DNA of 64,000 bases from Fasciola hepatica (taxonomy: Eukaryota > Platyhelminthes > Trematoda > Plagiorchiida > Fasciolidae), in NCBI GenBank assembly GCA_948099385.1, contig CANUEZ040000180.1, forward strand, positions 2,729,001 to 2,793,000. Reading direction: 5' to 3'. This document shows, one piece after another, positions 45,164 to 55,563 of the stretch. Each line of letters starts with the position of its first letter. Positions within the stretch are counted from its first letter, which is position 1. A model generated the notes under the pieces. The model was not told the DNA's origin. It did not search any database and saw only the letters and a program-made list of their open reading frames with translations. Both the position numbers and the translations under genes were made by a program.

Positions 45164-46764
45164 GGTGAGTAGACCGGGCTTCTCGTTCGTACGGGTCGTT
45201 GCAATACCTGACCTAAATGGGTCTTGTTTGGCTTCCTGTTCTAAGTTTTATGGCCATGTTTGCAATTTTTTAACGATATGCTACTTTGTGAGTGGTATGA
45301 GCGTACTCCGGCCCCCAATGCACTCGTGTCAGCATGATATAAAACAATGGCATTCAGCTTACCAACCGTATGAATTGTCGGAATGATTAAAAATCCTAGC
45401 CGTGATAATGTTAGGGTGTTTGATGGAACAGTTCCCTGTCCTGAATCATGAGGAACTAGCACTGACCGTACGTTGAAATCTGCTGGCTGCAGCGCCCTAG
45501 AAAAAGATTAGTACCTAAAAACGTCGAAATGTGAAAATGGCTACTACTATTCGGTAGGCAATGTAGTGTAGCGAATTCGCACGCGAGATGTGCGACGCTC
45601 ATTCCGACCAGTTTGACGTCCGTTCACGCAGACGTGGGCTGATCACGCTACCAAAATGCAGTGACTACTCAGTTCCACTTACAAAAACGATTCACGCGCG
45701 TAGAGATCTCGGCTATGTTCAATACAAATAGTTTTGCTAGAATCATCGGGGTTGTTGTGCACTTTTTATGAAATCCACACGGCTCTTTTTCCTAACTGTA
45801 TCGTTGGTTGAAAATAGTTCATGAGATCCCGGACTTTGAATTTGTCATATTCACCTGAAGCTCTTCACGTGTTTAAATGTCGGCTCATGGCTTCACTCGG
45901 TGTCCCCGTATGATTGTTGTAGTTCTCACTGGTCCTCCGAGTTCGTTTGATTTAGCATTATTGATAAATCTTTCTTCCTTCAGTTCGTGAATTTGGTCTT
46001 AACTTTCTTGCGTCTCTCTTTCAGATTTTTTGTATTCCCTTTGTAGGTCTCCCGTCATTTACCTGCTGGTAATTTGACTGGCTCAGGTTATATATCCTTC
46101 GCAAGCCCTGGAATTGACTGGTGATGTATTTTTTGTCTGTGATTGAGCGATTGTAAGTGGTGCTTTCACACGTGACCCTGCATACCCTGTTCGGCCGAGG
46201 ACTCGTTTTCCACTCACATGTACCTTGACAAATATAAATACGTTATAATCCCGGATATCTCCTTTTTTAATGTTTCTTCTTGTGGCCGATCGATACCCTC
46301 TACCTACGACTATTCATTCGACTGACCTGCGATCCGTGTGGCATTGTTTGCTCGCGCTTTTGCCAATCGGTCTATTGACTTTATTCGCAAAGATACCGTA
46401 ACATTAGATCGAAACCACTCAATATTTTTACGTACATTGAATTGAAAAGTCAATCTTGCCGATCATATGACTATTTAGACAAAAGTGCTGCACCCTGAAT
46501 TCAGCAAACACGCTCGGCAGCATCAGTTACCAGTACGGTTATGTGTGATACGCATGCATTTCGAAATTATTTTGTCATCTGCTAACAATTTGGGTATAGA
46601 ATTCAATCCGCATTCTTCCTCTCGTTGATACTCTTATTCCGTTTTTCGCAAGGTGGCTGAGTAGTGTCTGCAGAGATGTAGAATAGTGGTCACCGTGAGC
46701 ACAGTAAATCTTGTCTTAGTCCGAATCAATATGGTTTCTAGTAATTTCGCTTTTGCCAACCACT

Positions 46765-46769
<5 letters not shown>
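45164..46769. other. Downstream of FARSA, unassigned
   Basis: A likely 3' UTR intron starts at 45165 (GTGAGT). No clear polyadenylation signal or further exon could be fixed. No known repeat was recognised. Confidence 0.4.

Positions 46770-46833
<64 letters not shown>
46770..46833. repeat. (AT)n microsatellite
   Basis: About 32 AT repeats. Confidence 0.95.
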
Positions 46834-46836
<3 letters not shown>

Positions 46837-46929
46837 AGAGACAGCAACCAACAAGTAAAAGCAATTTTTTTAGTATTTCACCGTACACGATTTGTAACTT
46901 TTTTGTCCGTTTTCCAATTGTTTATGAGG

Positions 46930-47660
46930 AACCTGAAGTCAACAGACAGGCCATACAGCATTCACTTCCCTGGATTCGGTTCCCAGCTTTACCTCTCAGT
47001 GTCTCTAACCGACGGCAATCCTCATCTCTAGGACCCCAAGCAGGAAGGCGGAAAGAATCAACGGAAGTCAAAGCCGAAGCTAACTTATTCATGCCCGTGC
47101 ACCAATTCATAGGCTGACCGCCACGCCGTTTCTTCCAACCTTATCCAGCACGTGAAAAAAGAGCACGAGAGGGTAAACGATGGACACATACGCAAAACGT
47201 GCCCGAGCCATCGAAGGTGGTGTAGAGCGACTATCTCTGTCAGGGGGAGACTGTCAGCACCCAACACACGACAACGAACCTCGTCATTGCTCACCCGTTG
47301 TTCACACCAGACACGAGCAATGCTTCGGAGACACTAGTCGTCGAATGCAGAACGCCACCGAGCATCCTCAAAGCGCAGGGGCCAGGTTTTGCAACCATAA
47401 GGAGGAACACTGCGAACCGGAGCACTGTACACCCTTTCCTCGAGACAAAGGCGAATGTCATGGCGGCGCCACAGATGACGCAGGTTCGAGAAAGCTGCTC
47501 TGGCCTTCGCAATTCGTGATGTGACCTCATCCCCAAAACCAACACCAGTTGTGATCAAGTCCCCTAGGTACTTAAAGCTATTGACTACCTCTAACCGACC
47601 ACCACTGATGGTGAGTTCAGGCACTGCTATCTCCCACTCGGCAATAAAAAGCACAAATGG
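46930..47660 (-). pseudogene. RTE-type C-terminal region, a distinct family, antisense
   Basis: The minus strand encodes ISGGRLEVVNSFKYLGDLIT, FSNLRHLWRRHDIRLCLEE, YGCKTWPLRFEDA, then MSNDEVRCRVLGADS, LHHLRWLGHVLRM and a degraded end. It is a post-RT domain of an RTE-like element but differs in sequence from RTE-I, II and III. Stops and frameshifts; 5'-truncated. Confidence 0.78.
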
Positions 47661-47914
47661 AGAGTCGTTTTGGAGTCGAAATGCAGGTGTGCCACTGACT
47701 GCGATACCTGGTAGTATCAGTCGAATGGACAGAATCTATCGTCTGTGGAAAAATTTTGTTTCGCAAAGTAAACTAGCTGCGTCTTCCAACTTGAATATGC
47801 TGTGTACAAAAGTTTCCGACCTTCTCTCTGGGCTTTCATCCGTTAGGTATTTATAACTGCTCCAAGAATCCCACTTCTCGCCAGTTAGCTAGGAGTCCCA
47901 TTGGTAACCGTACC

Positions 47915-48235
47915 ATTTTAAGATCGATTTGAGAAACTGTCACATTGATTTGCAAAATTATCACCTAGATTTGCGAAACCATCACATAGTTTTGGAAAAC
48001 TCTAAGTTTAATTTGAGAACCAAACACGGTGGTTGGTTTTCGCATCGGTAAGGTACATTTCATTGGTCAACTGGCCACAAGCCTTTCTGGTCGACCATTG
48101 TTCGTTGTGAATGCTTGTTTTACCATGGTCTTCCAGTGCAAAAATGGCGCAGACCTCAGTCGTGTGACTCATCGTGCTGACGGACGGAGGTCGATACAGT
48201 GAATCGGTGGGGTCATTTGATCTGAGCGGGAAAAC
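47915..48235 (-). repeat. Dispersed repeat R4, copy 1 (antisense)
   Basis: It is the reverse complement of 54490-54775, roughly 90% identical by eye. The AT-rich side holds imperfect 20-25-base tandem repeats (GATTTGCGAAACCATCACAT and variants, 47925-48000). A shared open frame of about 55 codons (48250-48008) has no recognised family. Confidence 0.7.
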
Positions 48236-48654
48236 CAAACTGTCCTCCACCTATCAATGGAAACGACGGCACATTGCGGTACACGCCTTTGGGCTAGCGA
48301 GAACATTTCGATTATCCGGTAGATGGAGTTGTAATACTAGTCTTTGAATAACATCAGCATTCAGTTCATTGACAGAGATGAAAATATATAAATTAATTTA
48401 CTAGCTTGACACCTTGCCGTGTTGGATAATAGCTAATTGGATTTTTTAATCCTCATATTGAAAAGTAATTTCTCACGAAACGTGTTTATGATATGCATAT
48501 ACACAAAGAATATGTGCTGTATGCTTCAGTTCATGTTAGATTAAATAGAAGCTTCTTATATTCATTTTCCTGGATGAAAACTGCAGAAAACGGAGTACGC
48601 AGTAAGTTGACAGCGGTGGAATATTCTGGGGAAAATGTTGATGTCTTTGATCAT

Positions 48655-48820
48655 TTTTGGTGGCAGACAGTAATGCACTGTCATCCGACTGAACTATTGT
48701 GATCTTATGTGCTTCATCACTCCAAGCTTCAGGGTCTGCTTGCCGGCTATCCCTAGCAATACCGCAAGTCTTTGAGACTGACGTACACATCTTCCACTGT
48801 ACTCATGAGAAAGCATGTCT
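48655..48820 (+). mobile_element. SINE-B copy, 5'-truncated
   Basis: It has the family blocks TTTTGGTGGCAGACAGTAAT, GGCTATCCCTAGCAATACCG and CTTCCACTGTACTCATGAGA. Confidence 0.65.
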
Positions 48821-49084
48821 TTAAAAAACCCAACAAGATGCAAATTCATTTGCAACAGACTACAACCATAACTGTTAACATTCAAGTCAGCTATTCGAGC
48901 TGTTGCGGTTTCTTAGTGCGTTACCTCTGAGTCCAGAACAATGGTGACTAAATGCGCGCGGCAAATTGTTCTCATGTTTAAAGCACTGAGTGTCCTTCAT
49001 TCAATCACTTAATAGTAGAAGAAGCCAAATTCTGCAAGGTGTTAACATTTTGCATGCCCTTCTCAACGGCCATCAATGTGAAAT

Positions 49085-49300
49085 TCCTACAAAATGGTGC
49101 AGTCGCTTCTGTCAATGTTAGTTCACTGTGCATGCACACTTTCACGTTGAAGTGCCGAAACGGTTTTCCGTTCATAATCACGCTGTCCGAGGCACTAGGA
49201 TAATCCCTTAGATTATGTCACCACTATTTGTGTTGTAGTGGGCGCACACAATCCAACGCACATGCATGCACCGATAAACACCCATACACACCCACTGCAA
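49085..49300 (+). repeat. Dispersed repeat R5, copy 1
   Basis: It is inverted relative to 50765-50985: shared blocks are GAAGTGCCGAAA, GGCACTAGGA, CGCACAC and GCATGCACC, with CA/TG-rich ends. No coding frame. Confidence 0.6.
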
Positions 49301-49532
49301 ATGTTTTGGCATCGTTAAATTGTCACCTGCCTCACGGAATACATCTAACCTTCACGGCAATGGACATTGAGATCATATCACCGCTCTGTCTATGTTTCAA
49401 TCGGCGCACACCTGCTACACACATGCATGCTACCGTAGGCACACCGCATAATAACCGGCATACTGTGACATCAGAGCATGTTTTCAGGGACAAACAATTG
49501 TTTTCATTCTCAAGTCTTTACAAATCATATAG

Positions 49533-49706
49533 ATGTTATGGGTAAGTGTTTATTGTTCGGTAACACAGCGTGATCGGAAAAGATGGTAGTCAGTCGACAT
49601 TTCAGTTACCGCAGGTAACCTTTCTCAAGACCAGTTTGCGATCGACTGACTACCATCTTTTCCGATAACGCTGTGTTACCGAACCATAAGCACTTACCTA
49701 TAACAT
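49533..49706. repeat. Foldback element, 65-base arms
   Basis: Left arm 49533-49598 and right arm 49642-49706 are inverted repeats with about three mismatches (ATGTTATGGGTAAGTG ... GAAAAGATGGTAGTCAGTCG). The spacer holds a smaller palindrome (GTTACCGCAGGTAAC). It could form a long hairpin when transcribed. Confidence 0.85.
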
Positions 49707-49766
49707 ATCACATGGCGCGTTGTTTTCTCGATACACTCCGAAGGGATCTGGGATCTGATACATTAA

Positions 49767-50270
49767 CATATAGGAGGTGGTTGTGCTGAAATGGTCAAGG
49801 GTCATTCGGATTGGACATAGTTTGTGGATGTGTGTGTGTGGGGGGGGGGGGGGGGGTAGATCGACGTGTCGATCCGCACGACTAGGTCGTGACGGTCACA
49901 TGGTTCGGAGCTGAGTGACTTGGGTGGGGGTGGTCCACTCGCGGCCAGGGTAATTGGAGGATTTGGACGAATTTCTTCTATGTACACAGAGCAGGTGCGA
50001 AAAGACGGATACTAATCGCCTCTGCGGTGGCCAGTGTGTGTAAGCGGATGTGTGTTGTGGGGATTGGGGGGCACTCGATAGACGATTTTGAATGCTGAAT
50101 CTGTGCTTATTTGTTGGTTTGAGTCATATTTAATGTTATGTATTGGTATGAGTACGAATAACTGAAAACGAGCTTGTTCACCACGCTGTTTTATTCTCAA
50201 TGTGTTCTGTGGGATTCTTCGTACAATCCGAATGACCCTTGACCATTTCAGCACAACCATCTCCTATATG
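49767..50270. mobile_element. MITE-like element with 47-base terminal inverted repeats
   Basis: Termini 49767-49813 and 50224-50270 are inverted repeats with one clear mismatch (CATATAGGAGGTGGTTGTGC ... ATTCGGATTG). The inside has no transposase; it has a run of about 17 G near 49840-49857 and a segment (50150-50210) related to the foldback at 14068-14183. TA dinucleotides at the ends would fit a Tc1/mariner-type duplication, but the exact ends are uncertain. Confidence 0.75.
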
Positions 50271-50764
50271 ATTTGTAAATACTTGAGAATGAATCATTGA
50301 AAACAATTGCGTGTCTCTGAAAACGTATCCTGATGTCACAATGTGCATATTCCGGAGTCTAAATACTGTGATAAAACTAATAATAGCACATTGATAATAA
50401 TAATCAGCATCCTGTTATTATTTTAATTGAAGTCACCAAATGGGTGCTTAGCCAATTACGTTTCGCGCCGGGCTAAGGATAGTCCAGGGAAGAATAAAGA
50501 CGAATTCGGTGCAAAAAAAGCGGTACTTTTGAGGTGAACCTGATAAACAAAAACGCAGTGGAAGGCTAAAATAGGGGAACAACAACGATGAGGGCTGTAT
50601 GTTCATGCAGACGTCCGATGGACGCTACACCGCCCGCTATCGAGCGTCTACAACCCGGTTAACCAACTTCAGCCGGCCTGTGGTTATATTTCTGCCCTAC
50701 TAGGGCGTTGTTTGAACTGAAAATTGGCGGTTTCAGTTTAAAAAGACGTCTCACCACACATTTG
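50271..50764. other. Unassigned stretch
   Basis: Nothing recognised. Confidence 0.4.
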
Positions 50765-50985
50765 TGGTGGGTGTAGGAGGGTGTGTCTGCGTTTGCTAGT
50801 GCATGCGTGCGTCGGTCTGTGTGCACTAGTCACAATACACAGGGATTGTCGGGTGAAACTAGTCCTAGTGCCCCGGACAGCGCGATTAAGTATGACCAGA
50901 AAACCATTTCGGCACTTCAAGGTGAAGGTGCGCAAGCACAATGACCAAACATTGACGGAAGCAACTGTACCGCTAGGTTTTGGAA
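50765..50985 (-). repeat. Dispersed repeat R5, copy 2 (antisense)
   Basis: Reverse complement of 49085-49300 with moderate divergence. Confidence 0.6.
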
Positions 50986-51636
50986 AATGAAGTTAAGTGT
51001 AGTAGAATTTATCAACATATCCAATATTCGGCCAAGTTACTTGAACTAATACCTAACCGCAATTCACGGAGACATCAACTATCGGACAGCGAGAAATATG
51101 TTCAAGTTTGAACTAAACACAGATGACCGTGCACACGGCAATAGTAGTTACAGTGCATTTTGCCATAACTATCCAACGTGGTTATCATATCTATTTAACT
51201 GCTTCAATGAAATTGGTACCAGAAAGCTAACAGTTATTGATAAGATGCAAATGTTTGTTTTAGAACATTTTGCACTTATCAAAAGCTACATGAACCTTGT
51301 TAAAAAAGCGCCATTAAGTGGAAAGTCCATAAGATGGATGTAATATATTGAGCCGGACCACTGCATTTGACTATTTTTCTTGTGTCTAATTTCCACGATA
51401 TCCATGCATCCATTGATCTTAGCCAGGCAGGAAGATACGACTACATATCATGACAAGTGAGGCATTTGTATTCACATAACCTAATCATCATGTTGCTACC
51501 ATTTTCTTTACTTCTCTTCGTACTTTGCCATGCCATTGATAACTTTCATTTCTTATTTAGGCTGCTGTTGAGAAGTAGCAATCAGAACAGCCACAATCCA
51601 ATAACCGTTATTTATTATTCCAGCTTAACTAGATTC
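50986..51636. other. Unassigned stretch
   Basis: The open frame 51098-51343 (81 codons) has no recognised family and no conserved motif. Confidence 0.4.
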
Positions 51637-51975
51637 ATTGAAGTCTTTCATATTCAGGAGACCAGAGTGAATATACGAGATTAAACTACAAACGAGTTAG
51701 CGATGAACTTTGTCCCAGTGGATGACATACCTCTGATCAGATACTACATAAGTTAATATTCGACTCGAGTTTTCCATGCAAGGCCATATTAAATTGACCA
51801 ACATAGTCCGTGTATTCACAGTGAACGAGTTCAATCCACTTGATTTGCGTAGACAGCTATATCCGATCACTTTGTGGTTAAAAAAGCACCTTCGAATGTA
51901 TAATTTGCAGATTCCGGTGTGGTTCACCGATTTCTCACGTGGGCAATGCCACGCAATTTTTCTCGCGAGAGAACC

Positions 51976-52165
51976 AGCCCGAATAGTCTCGTGATTAAGG
52001 TGTTCGATTCACGATCGTTCACCCCGGGTTCGAGTCCCCGTGGGGGCTCGGTGGATGTGCACTGCTGATGATTCCCAACAAGGATGAAACAGCTGTACAG
52101 TGCTTCCATGGTTTCCAATGGTGAGTTGAGCGTTGAAGCTGCATGGTGAATCATATCTTCCACAC
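51976..52165 (+). mobile_element. SINE-A copy 1, tRNA-derived
   Basis: The 5' 70 bases look like a tRNA: A-box-like TAGTCTCGTGATTAAGG, a loop TTCAC.. that places CAC at the anticodon position, and a perfect B-box-like GGGTTCGAGTCCCC. The body (GATTCCCAACAAGGATGAAA ... GGTGAGTTGAGCGTT) is not tRNA. The acceptor and anticodon stems pair poorly, so it is a retroposon, not a functional tRNA-Val. Confidence 0.75.
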
Positions 52166-52279
52166 TGTGGTGAGATCTCCTATATTCAGTACCCTCAACA
52201 TGAACGTTTATGTTCTGAACCTGGTGACGTAAGGGTGCTGTATCATGTAGTGTAGATGTTCAAGAAACCTTTGAGAGCC

Positions 52280-52462
52280 AGCCCGGATAGCCTCATGGTT
52301 AAGGTGTTCGATTCACGGTCGTTCACCCCGGGTTCGAGTCCCCGTGGGGGCTCGGTGGATGTGCACTGCTGACGATTCCCAACAAGGATGAAACAGCTGT
52401 ACATTGCTTCTATATTTTTCAATGGTGAGTTGAGTGTTCAAGCTGTATGATGAATCATGTTA
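52280..52462 (+). mobile_element. SINE-A copy 2, tRNA-derived
   Basis: Same head (AGCCCGGATAGCCTCATGG, GGGTTCGAGTCCCCGTGGGG) and body as copy 1, about 90% identical. Both are in the same orientation, about 300 bases apart. Confidence 0.75.
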
Positions 52463-52590
52463 TACAATTCAGAAAAAGTCAAAATCTAACTACTGCTGCT
52501 GTTTCCAGTGGCAATATTGGAAGTTCGAAGCCTCAGGGCTGTACCCGTTCCCAAATAACAGTGTACAATGAACGGAAGTGAAGCGGTGAC

Positions 52591-53493
52591 TACCGTGTTT
52601 CTCCAAAAACAGAACTAAGTCTTATATTATTTTTTATCCTAAACACGCACGGGGTCCTATTTTCGAGGATATCTTCAATTTTTGCGGATAAAAATCCAGA
52701 ATGGCAAAACGAAGTCTCATTTCCTGACGTAAAGCGAAATAATTTTAAATAGGAACCCACTTATAGTGATGAAAGTCTTAATAATTTTCTTATTGTGTCT
52801 AGTTAAATGCAATCATTTCGTCCTCTTCTGTGATGTACTCCCAAATTATGAAACCCCGAACTTCAGAATATATCTCTGGCATATTAATTTCTTGGGGAAC
52901 CTATGACTGCAATCTCATGTTTAGCAACAGAACTTTCCTCAAATGAACACTTTTTGTCCAAGTTCTCTTCCCGTAATGCAATGGCAACGCAGCCATTCGT
53001 AGTCTTATTCCATGAATTCTTCGCCAGATTCACGACTTCTTGGGAATTGGATTTGATAAACTTTTCACACTGATATCTCTTTACTCTATGTTCGGTATAC
53101 TCACTTACTTCCATCTGCAAATAATCCCGGGATGAATTTCAGTAGTAAGAGATTGGATTTGATTAACAAATAGTTTATGATGCTGCAACAAAGCTTAACA
53201 ATACCTCCATGCTTTTCAATGGCAATTAAAGCTTTTCGCTGCATAGTGAATTATTTTTTAATCCCTGAAAGGCTTGAATGTGGAAGACGTATTTTCGATG
53301 GTTCGGTGACTGTGGTAAGTTGAGGTCTCATCACTACGACATCCGGAGAAATGGGTCATTTTGGGATATGAGATCTCATCCTTGAACACATTCCGCGGAT
53401 GTATCTTTGAATGGGCCTCATTTTTTGAGCAGTGTTTTAATTAAAATTGTCCAGCAAAATCAAGGTAGAGTTTCTTTTCGGAGAAGCACGGTA
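52591..53493 (-). mobile_element. Pogo/Tigger-like DNA transposon remnant flanked by TA
   Basis: The ends CCGTGTTTCTCCAAAAA (52593) and, inverted, CCGTGCTTCTCCGAAAAG (to 53491) form terminal inverted repeats. TA lies directly outside both (52591-52592 and 53492-53493), the target duplication of Tc1/mariner-type elements. The minus strand (53120-52884) has a 78-codon frame (VSEYTEHRVKRYQCEKF ...) that may be a decayed pogo-type DNA-binding region; no catalytic Asp triad is visible. A short SINE-A body fragment sits at about 53195-53255. Confidence 0.65.
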
Positions 53494-53926
53494 TTTACAA
53501 TAAAGAACTATGGTTATTCCAATGGTAATCGAATCGAGCACATTGTCTCACAATACTAATCGTAATCCAAGATACATCGTATGAGAATGTGTGCATCATT
53601 CATCGGATCGGCTTATACACATTTTTTGCTATCGGCTCGACTGTACTGAGCGCATGATTAAGGGTTTAATGGTTGAAAGAACAGTATTACTATGGTATGA
53701 TTCATCCCATTTGCAATCCCTAGCGCTTTTTTTTACAAATAATTTCCCTTTCAAACTATCTTATTGAAGTTGACAAACAACTAATAATAGAATCAATATT
53801 TGGTTGCCGTGACTAGGGCAGATGTATCGTTCTCTATCGAAAATTACTCAGAAATCATTGCGAAAATTCTCTAGCCTAGTGAACCGGATTGAATGCTTCG
53901 TCGTGTAAACCACCAGGCGGTGCTTG

Positions 53927-54434
53927 CTTATAGCACTGACACGGCCGATGCTGTTTACGGCACAGATACAGTCAGACAGAACTCAAGTCAAATCGATATT
54001 GTACTTTCATCCGTGCCCAACGGAAAACTTGCGCGTGAATACTACCGCCCAGTGAACAAGGCCTACAAGTCTCAGTAACCAAGACAGTTGAGGTGGTACC
54101 AATTAATGAGCCCTATTTTCTATATCAGTAATCACAAACGACCTCACTGTGTTTACACAGGACCATTACCAAGCTCGGTGAAACAGACTAACCACACCAC
54201 GGTGGCAACCTGAATCCCACAATCAGGCCCCTTGACTAGGCTCAGGGTCACATCGGATTATGTGGTCCCTCCTCAAGTACCCTGGCCATTTAGTCGTGTA
54301 GGCCTTGTTCACTGGGCGTTAGCATTCATGTCCATGAATTCTGAGGGCACTGGTGAAAGTACAGTATCGCTTTGACCCTGATGGTGTCTGACACTGCGTG
54401 CCACAAACAGCATTGGCCCTGTCAGCACTATAGG
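53927..54434. mobile_element. Inverted-repeat (MITE-like) element, arms about 145 bases
   Basis: Left arm 53927-54072 and right arm 54292-54434 are inverted repeats, about 80% identical (TATAGCACTGACACGGCC / TATAGTGCTGACAGGGCC at the outer ends, GAACAAGGCCTACA at the inner ends). No transposase lies inside. The 61-codon frame in the left arm (53893-54078) is not a known protein. Confidence 0.72.
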
Positions 54435-54489
54435 AAAACAGTGCCTAGCGGTTGCCACGGCGATGTATTCTTCAATCCAGTTCACACAC

Positions 54490-54775
54490 GATTCTTAGAC
54501 TACATAACCCCACCGATCCAGCGCATTGAACTCCGTCCATCAGCACGATGAGTCGCACGACTGAGGTCTGCGCCATTTTTGCACTGGAAGAGCATGGTAA
54601 AACAAGCATTCACAACGAACAATGGTTGACCAGAAAGGCTTGTGGCCAGTTGACCAATGAAATGTACCTTACCGATGCGAAAACCAACCACCGTGTTTGG
54701 TTCTCAAATTGTGTGATGGTTTCGCAAATCTAAGTGATAATTTTGCAAACCAATTTGCTAGTTTCTTAAAATGAA
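54490..54775 (+). repeat. Dispersed repeat R4, copy 2
   Basis: Inverted partner of 47915-48235. It encodes a 61-codon frame (54548-54733). Its three residue differences from the other copy all change the protein (Arg/His, Glu/Asp, Leu/Ser), which gives no sign of protein-level selection. Confidence 0.7.
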
Positions 54776-55563
54776 TCCTAAAGTGGTATAGAATATCGAA
54801 TCTCAGTCAAAAATATCGGGAAAATAGGAATATATAACCTAAGCAAACGGTCTCGACCCTTAAATTTCTGGCCTAGGTACGTTCCCATTATATGGCATGC
54901 TGTTATTATCGTGCTTGAGGGCTTTGTCACACGTTTTTATCATGCCTTTAGAGGGATTTGGCTACTGACGCATTGGCTATCACGACGACAAATTTAAAAT
55001 ATGACTGTCCCCATGATTTTTGGTGGTCTCCGCCACACAAACTCGAAGGAGGTGTAAGGTTGACTGGGCGTCGATTGTAACCAAGCGGCAAGTCACGATT
55101 GATGGTCGTAGTACGAACCCATTGTCATGTCGGCTACCATGTCCGAAACAGGACATAGAAAGCCAGGTAAGAGGCGCAAAACGTATAATTACCAATGTAT
55201 TGATAGGGCAAATTTTTGAAGCACCGTATGGGGCACGCTGCACTCACGTGTTAGAGTGGAGAAAAGTGTTTCACTTTGCTTCCGACTGTTGACATGGTTC
55301 AGTGAAGCCTTCCATTGGAAACATTTCTCGTTTTTTAGTTAGTCACTATTGTTCGGTGTTCTGCCTGCCCCACAGTTAAGTACCGATGAAGCAGTTTTTG
55401 ATGATCGCCCGTGATAAACGTCAGAGTTCATTTGAACATCTACTCCATTTTTGCTTATATAACGTGCGCTGTTCACCAAAAACAACCCTCTCCACTAAAT
55501 AAACTATGGTTCTGAGGTCAGACACACTTATGTTTACTTTCCAGTCTGACAGCCCACGCATCC
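54776..55563. other. Unassigned stretch
   Basis: No known element or exon recognised; open frames at 54980-55243 (-) and 55020-55292 (+) overlap and are unsupported. Confidence 0.4.

Larger units (their letters stand above)
51637..52563 (+). repeat. Dispersed repeat R1, copy interrupted by SINE-A
   Basis: 51637-51972 and 52465-52563 align with 13250-13700. The interruption lies right after TTTCTCGCGAGA and contains two SINE-A copies. The uninterrupted copy at 13250-13700 confirms the insertion. Confidence 0.7.

Noticed and set aside
51976..52060. A functional tRNA-Val(CAC) gene
   Set aside because: The B box is perfect but acceptor and anticodon stems pair poorly, the non-tRNA body is shared by the second copy, and both interrupt another repeat; a SINE explains it better.
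54548..54733. Conserved small protein gene in repeat R4
   Set aside because: Only two copies are available and all three residue differences between them are amino-acid changing; no start context or family supports a gene.
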